A stretch of DNA of 64,000 nt from the NCBI GenBank assembly GCA_038087015.1, contig JASBNA010000033.1, positions 186,001 through 250,000 of the forward strand, read 5' to 3'. This document shows, in pieces, positions 61,413 through 64,000 of this stretch. A program made the translations under genes and the position numbers. Source of the DNA: Cerrena zonata. Its lineage: Eukaryota > Basidiomycota > Agaricomycetes > Polyporales > Cerrenaceae. The notes under the pieces were generated by a model that had not been told where the DNA came from, did no database searches, and saw nothing but the letters and a program-made list of their open reading frames with translations. The first letter of the stretch is position 1. The number at the start of each line of letters is the position of its first letter.

Positions 61413-62846
61413 TCATGATTTTTTTGTGATTGACTCTTCAGTTAATTTCTTTTTAATTTCACGATATAATTTAATAGTGCTTAAACCTGAAGCACTAATA
61501 CCCATCCATATTTGTAAAGTATCAAAAGGTAATTTAATATTGAAAACAGTGTATGAGTTAAATATAATATCGGATATATTCTTGTAAATATCAAGATAAG
61601 AATTTTGTTTATTGAATTGAATTTCTTTCAACTTAATTACATCTTTTGAATCTTCAATTAATGATGAATTTGAATTTTGTAAATCAATTGTACGAATTGC
61701 AGTACCTCCTAATAATTGTTTGGATAATATTTTGGCTCTTTTCTTAACTTGAATTTGTATTTTGATGTCCATTTCTTGTTTTGAATAATCTTGTAATTTA
61801 TTAAATGCATTGAACAATGCTAACCATGAATCGTAGTACCAAGCTAATGATTCATGTCTTGAAACAAAAGATTTTAATGATTTATTACTTAAAACATTTA
61901 ATTTGAATAATAATGTAGCTTCATCATTCATATTATAATATAACCCAATTAAATCACCCAAAACATCTTTATTGAAAAACCCCGGATTAATTTGCTTTGA
62001 TTTAACATCATAATTATCAAGAAAATTATTATATAATTGACGTATTCTAAAAGGAGATTTCCCGAATCTAAGAAATTGTCTATAAGTACCTAAACCTTTA
62101 GCCAAACCCGAAAATTTTGATTGAAATATTGAAACAACTAGGATTATAATAATTCTGATAAAATCACTTGGATGTTTAATGAAATTCTTAATTAAATTTA
62201 ATTTTTTTTCATTATCGTTATAACGCTTATTTATAATTTCAATATTAATTGAATCATTACTTAAGTAATTTTCTGTTCTCGAAGCATAATTAAGTAGAAG
62301 CCTTAAAGAATATTGACCCAATTTAGCCATTTTATCTTTACCAGTTATATTATTGAGCATTGCCCAAAAAATATCAAAATTTTTGACCTGGTGTTTCTTT
62401 GAATTAACCATAGCCGAAGTATCTTCTTCTTCAGTTTCATTTGGACTAGAATTTCGACTCAATGGTTTTTCATTTACAGTGACAACATCATGATTTTTAG
62501 ATTCGCTAACCGGGGTAACATAATTGAAGGATAGAGCACCAGAGTTCTTTAACTTATTTGGAGTTTCCAATTTAGTTGTAGTAGTTGATGACATATTTAT
62601 ATTAGTATTGTGATCGTAAAATTTGGAATATCGAGATGGTGAATTATCTGGAGTATCAATCCACTCAGAATTGAAGGTATGTATATATGGATTATTATAA
62701 TTTACTTTGGAGAACGGAGGTGTCGATCTACCCAAGTTATTTTGATACTGATACTGATATTGAAACTGTTGATGCTGATGATGCTGGGACCGAGTATCCT
62801 TTTTCGACAAATGTTGAGGGGAAATCGCTTCACTTATAGTGTTCAT
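61413..62846 (-). CDS. PEX25: Peroxisome proliferation protein, Pex11 family (Pex25/Pex27-like)
   Basis: Peroxisomal membrane protein controlling division and biogenesis. The 477 residues from ATG 62846 start with a low-complexity Gln/Tyr/Asn region. The Pex11-type domain covers about residues 155-470: MLNNITGKDKMAKLGQYSLR, LAKGLGTYRQFLRFGKSPFR, WYYDSWLALFNAF, and a final helix KLPFDTLQIWMGISASGLST. The long N-terminal extension favours Pex25/Pex27 over Pex11 itself. The two cannot be separated here; the symbol is the best guess. Confidence 0.82.
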   Translation of the reverse strand: MNTISEAISPQHLSKKDTRSQHHQHQQFQYQYQYQNNLGRSTPPFSKVNYNNPYIHTFNSEWIDTPDNSPSRYSKFYDHNTNINMSSTTTTKLETPNKLKNSGALSFNYVTPVSESKNHDVVTVNEKPLSRNSSPNETEEEDTSAMVNSKKHQVKNFDIFWAMLNNITGKDKMAKLGQYSLRLLLNYASRTENYLSNDSINIEIINKRYNDNEKKLNLIKNFIKHPSDFIRIIIILVVSIFQSKFSGLAKGLGTYRQFLRFGKSPFRIRQLYNNFLDNYDVKSKQINPGFFNKDVLGDLIGLYYNMNDEATLLFKLNVLSNKSLKSFVSRHESLAWYYDSWLALFNAFNKLQDYSKQEMDIKIQIQVKKRAKILSKQLLGGTAIRTIDLQNSNSSLIEDSKDVIKLKEIQFNKQNSYLDIYKNISDIIFNSYTVFNIKLPFDTLQIWMGISASGLSTIKLYREIKKKLTEESITKKS

Positions 62847-63297
62847 TATCCACCATCAAGCAGAGAAAAAGAAGCAGTTAAAAAGTTTTCCAAAAGCTGA
62901 AGGGATGAGATGGTGCCTAATTTGTTTTTGACTAATTTAATTTGGTCGACTCGTGCAATATTAATTAATTTTTTCGTCTTTCCATTAAATTGTAACCGAA
63001 AACCAAAACAAATGCACAATAGAAAGATGAGAGAAGTCGAAAACTGAGAAAAATTAGTCATTTTCAGAGGGAAAAAGAGGAAAAGTTTTGATGTCGCAAT
63101 ATCAAGCAGTTGAGATTGTAACGTTACATTTGCAGTCAAAAAAAAGAACTTTGGATGAATGAATAAATAAATAAAGTATATAAAACGATTGAATAAATAA
63201 ATGAATAAATGAATAAATAAATAGGAGTATACATCAATGCATGTACAATGTAGAATTGAAGCGACGAATTAAATGAATATGATACAGAAGAAAGACA
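62847..63297. other. Intergenic PEX25-like - CAB1
   Basis: 451 bp, PEX25-like promoter and CAB1 3' flank, with AATAAATAAATG-type repeats at about 63155-63222. The 97-codon open frame here is not credible as a gene. Confidence 0.6.
63155..63222. repeat. GAATAAATAAATGAATAAAT low-complexity repeat
   Basis: Short tandem A/T-rich units with G and TG substitutions in the CAB1 3' flank. Confidence 0.8.
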
Positions 63298-64000
63298 TTA
63301 TTTTGTAGCGTCACAATTAGGACCCATCATAAAAGCACCAACACTGCCTAAATAACCTTCGTGACGTAAGAAATAAGATTGCATGTCACCATTTGACCAA
63401 AAATTAACTGCAAAACTTAAGGTATGAATGGTTTGTTTATGACCAGAGATGTAACTACCACCAAAATAGATTCTTTTCAAGTTAAATCTTACTGCTTGTA
63501 AATAACTAATTTGTCCGATATTATTTGAAACCGAGTATAACAAAGATCTTGCAATATCTTCTGACTTGAACTGAGCCAATTTTTCTGCAGGAGTTAGTTT
63601 CCTTTCATTATTATTGAATCTTAATTTTTTGAAAACTTTGGCAAATGATGAAGCAATATGAGAAGATTTTAAACCAATTTTATTATAACTATCCCCGTAT
63701 ATATCCCCTACTAGCAAATCTATATTTTCGTTATTACCTCTTTGGGCCATTTCTAACATTTCATTATAATCTTTAGCATCAGTTAATAAAGAAAGTAATC
63801 CCCATAAAGTGCCACCACCTAAAGACGAACCTCCAATACGTTCGAATATTCCGGGTCCAGTAACTTTAATCATCGAGACCCCACTACCAATGTTCACCAA
63901 CAAATACGGATAAATCAGTTTATCTAATTTATTTGAAAATTTCGTAGTATTTTCTTTTAAATCATAGATGAATATTTCATTGGGGATCTTGGTAATTAAC
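63298..64000 (-). CDS. CAB1: Pantothenate kinase Cab1, C-terminal part
   Basis: Catalyses the first step of coenzyme A synthesis, ATP-dependent phosphorylation of pantothenate. The gene is cut by the right edge (N-terminus off-window); 233 codons are visible. The eukaryotic PanK signature YPYLLVNIGSGVSMIKV is followed by FERIGGSSLGGGTLWGL. Further blocks are DLLVGDIYG, an ARSLLYSVSNNIGQ helix, RIYFGGSYISGH, and a C-terminal FLRHEGYLGSVGAFM ending MGPNCDATK. Only the C-terminal half is seen, but every block is diagnostic. Confidence 0.96.
   Translation of the reverse strand, partial: LITKIPNEIFIYDLKENTTKFSNKLDKLIYPYLLVNIGSGVSMIKVTGPGIFERIGGSSLGGGTLWGLLSLLTDAKDYNEMLEMAQRGNNENIDLLVGDIYGDSYNKIGLKSSHIASSFAKVFKKLRFNNNERKLTPAEKLAQFKSEDIARSLLYSVSNNIGQISYLQAVRFNLKRIYFGGSYISGHKQTIHTLSFAVNFWSNGDMQSYFLRHEGYLGSVGAFMMGPNCDATK

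Noticed and set aside
62846..63139. 97-codon minus-strand open frame
   Set aside because: No recognised domain, occupies the PEX25-like promoter.
1..64000. tRNA, rRNA, snRNA, CRISPR and LTR elements
   Set aside because: Scanned by eye for B-box-like GGTTCGAATCC, U-snRNA landmark strings and TG...CA repeats; none found convincingly. A covariance-model search (tRNAscan-SE, Infernal) is needed to exclude small ones.

Overview
The window is nuclear DNA from a budding yeast of the CUG-Ser (CTG) clade, the Candida/Debaryomyces/Scheffersomyces group. Three things point there. All identifiable genes are Saccharomycotina families. The two clear introns have GTATGT / TACTAAC / TAG signals. CTG codons fall where the protein families have serine: codon 3445-3447 in the Ime4-like gene (Ser in the METTL3-family SHKPDE motif) and the CTG just before the first cysteine of both Zn2Cys6 genes. 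The species cannot be named from the sequence. The DNA is AT-rich, with poly(A/T) tracts and microsatellites between genes.

Layout. 1-10 kb: 3' part of SLA1 (two frameshifts), IME4-like m6A methyltransferase, MPO1 (frameshifted), STT3 and PIB2. 10-17.5 kb: a minisatellite, spliced SDH3, a HAP4-like regulator, HSK3, CMC1, SPC24, MRPL31 and a C2H2 zinc-finger gene (frameshifted). 17.5-31 kb: a gene-poor stretch with only a DIP5-type amino-acid permease and an ECL1-family gene, separated by non-coding intervals of about 2.5, 3.8 and 5.1 kb. 31-46.5 kb: a ketopantoate-reductase-family gene (frameshifted), a small membrane protein, the signalling mucin MSB2, divergent SNU71/PRP39 (PRP39 frameshifted), divergent RAD7/RAD23 (RAD23 spliced) and UTR4. 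46.8-64 kb: TGL4-type lipase, PTH1, LAA2, two tail-to-tail Zn2Cys6 paralogues, MCY1, a PEX11-family (PEX25/27-like) gene and the 3' part of CAB1.

Several neighbours share a process: SNU71/PRP39 (U1 snRNP), RAD7/RAD23 (nucleotide excision repair), HSK3/SPC24 (outer kinetochore), SDH3 beside a HAP4-like activator, and SDH3/CMC1/MRPL31 (mitochondrial function). No tRNA, rRNA, CRISPR, complete transposon or LTR was recognised.

The least explained material is (a) two arrays of degenerate telomere-repeat/Rap1-like motifs with 20-25 bp spacing (14.35 and 51.0 kb) plus single copies at other promoters, (b) the 5.1-kb ORF-free interval at 26-31 kb with hairpins, (c) six single-base frameshifts in five otherwise conserved genes, and (d) a DPAW replacement of the catalytic DPPW motif in the Ime4-like enzyme. 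I found no convincing new multi-gene system.
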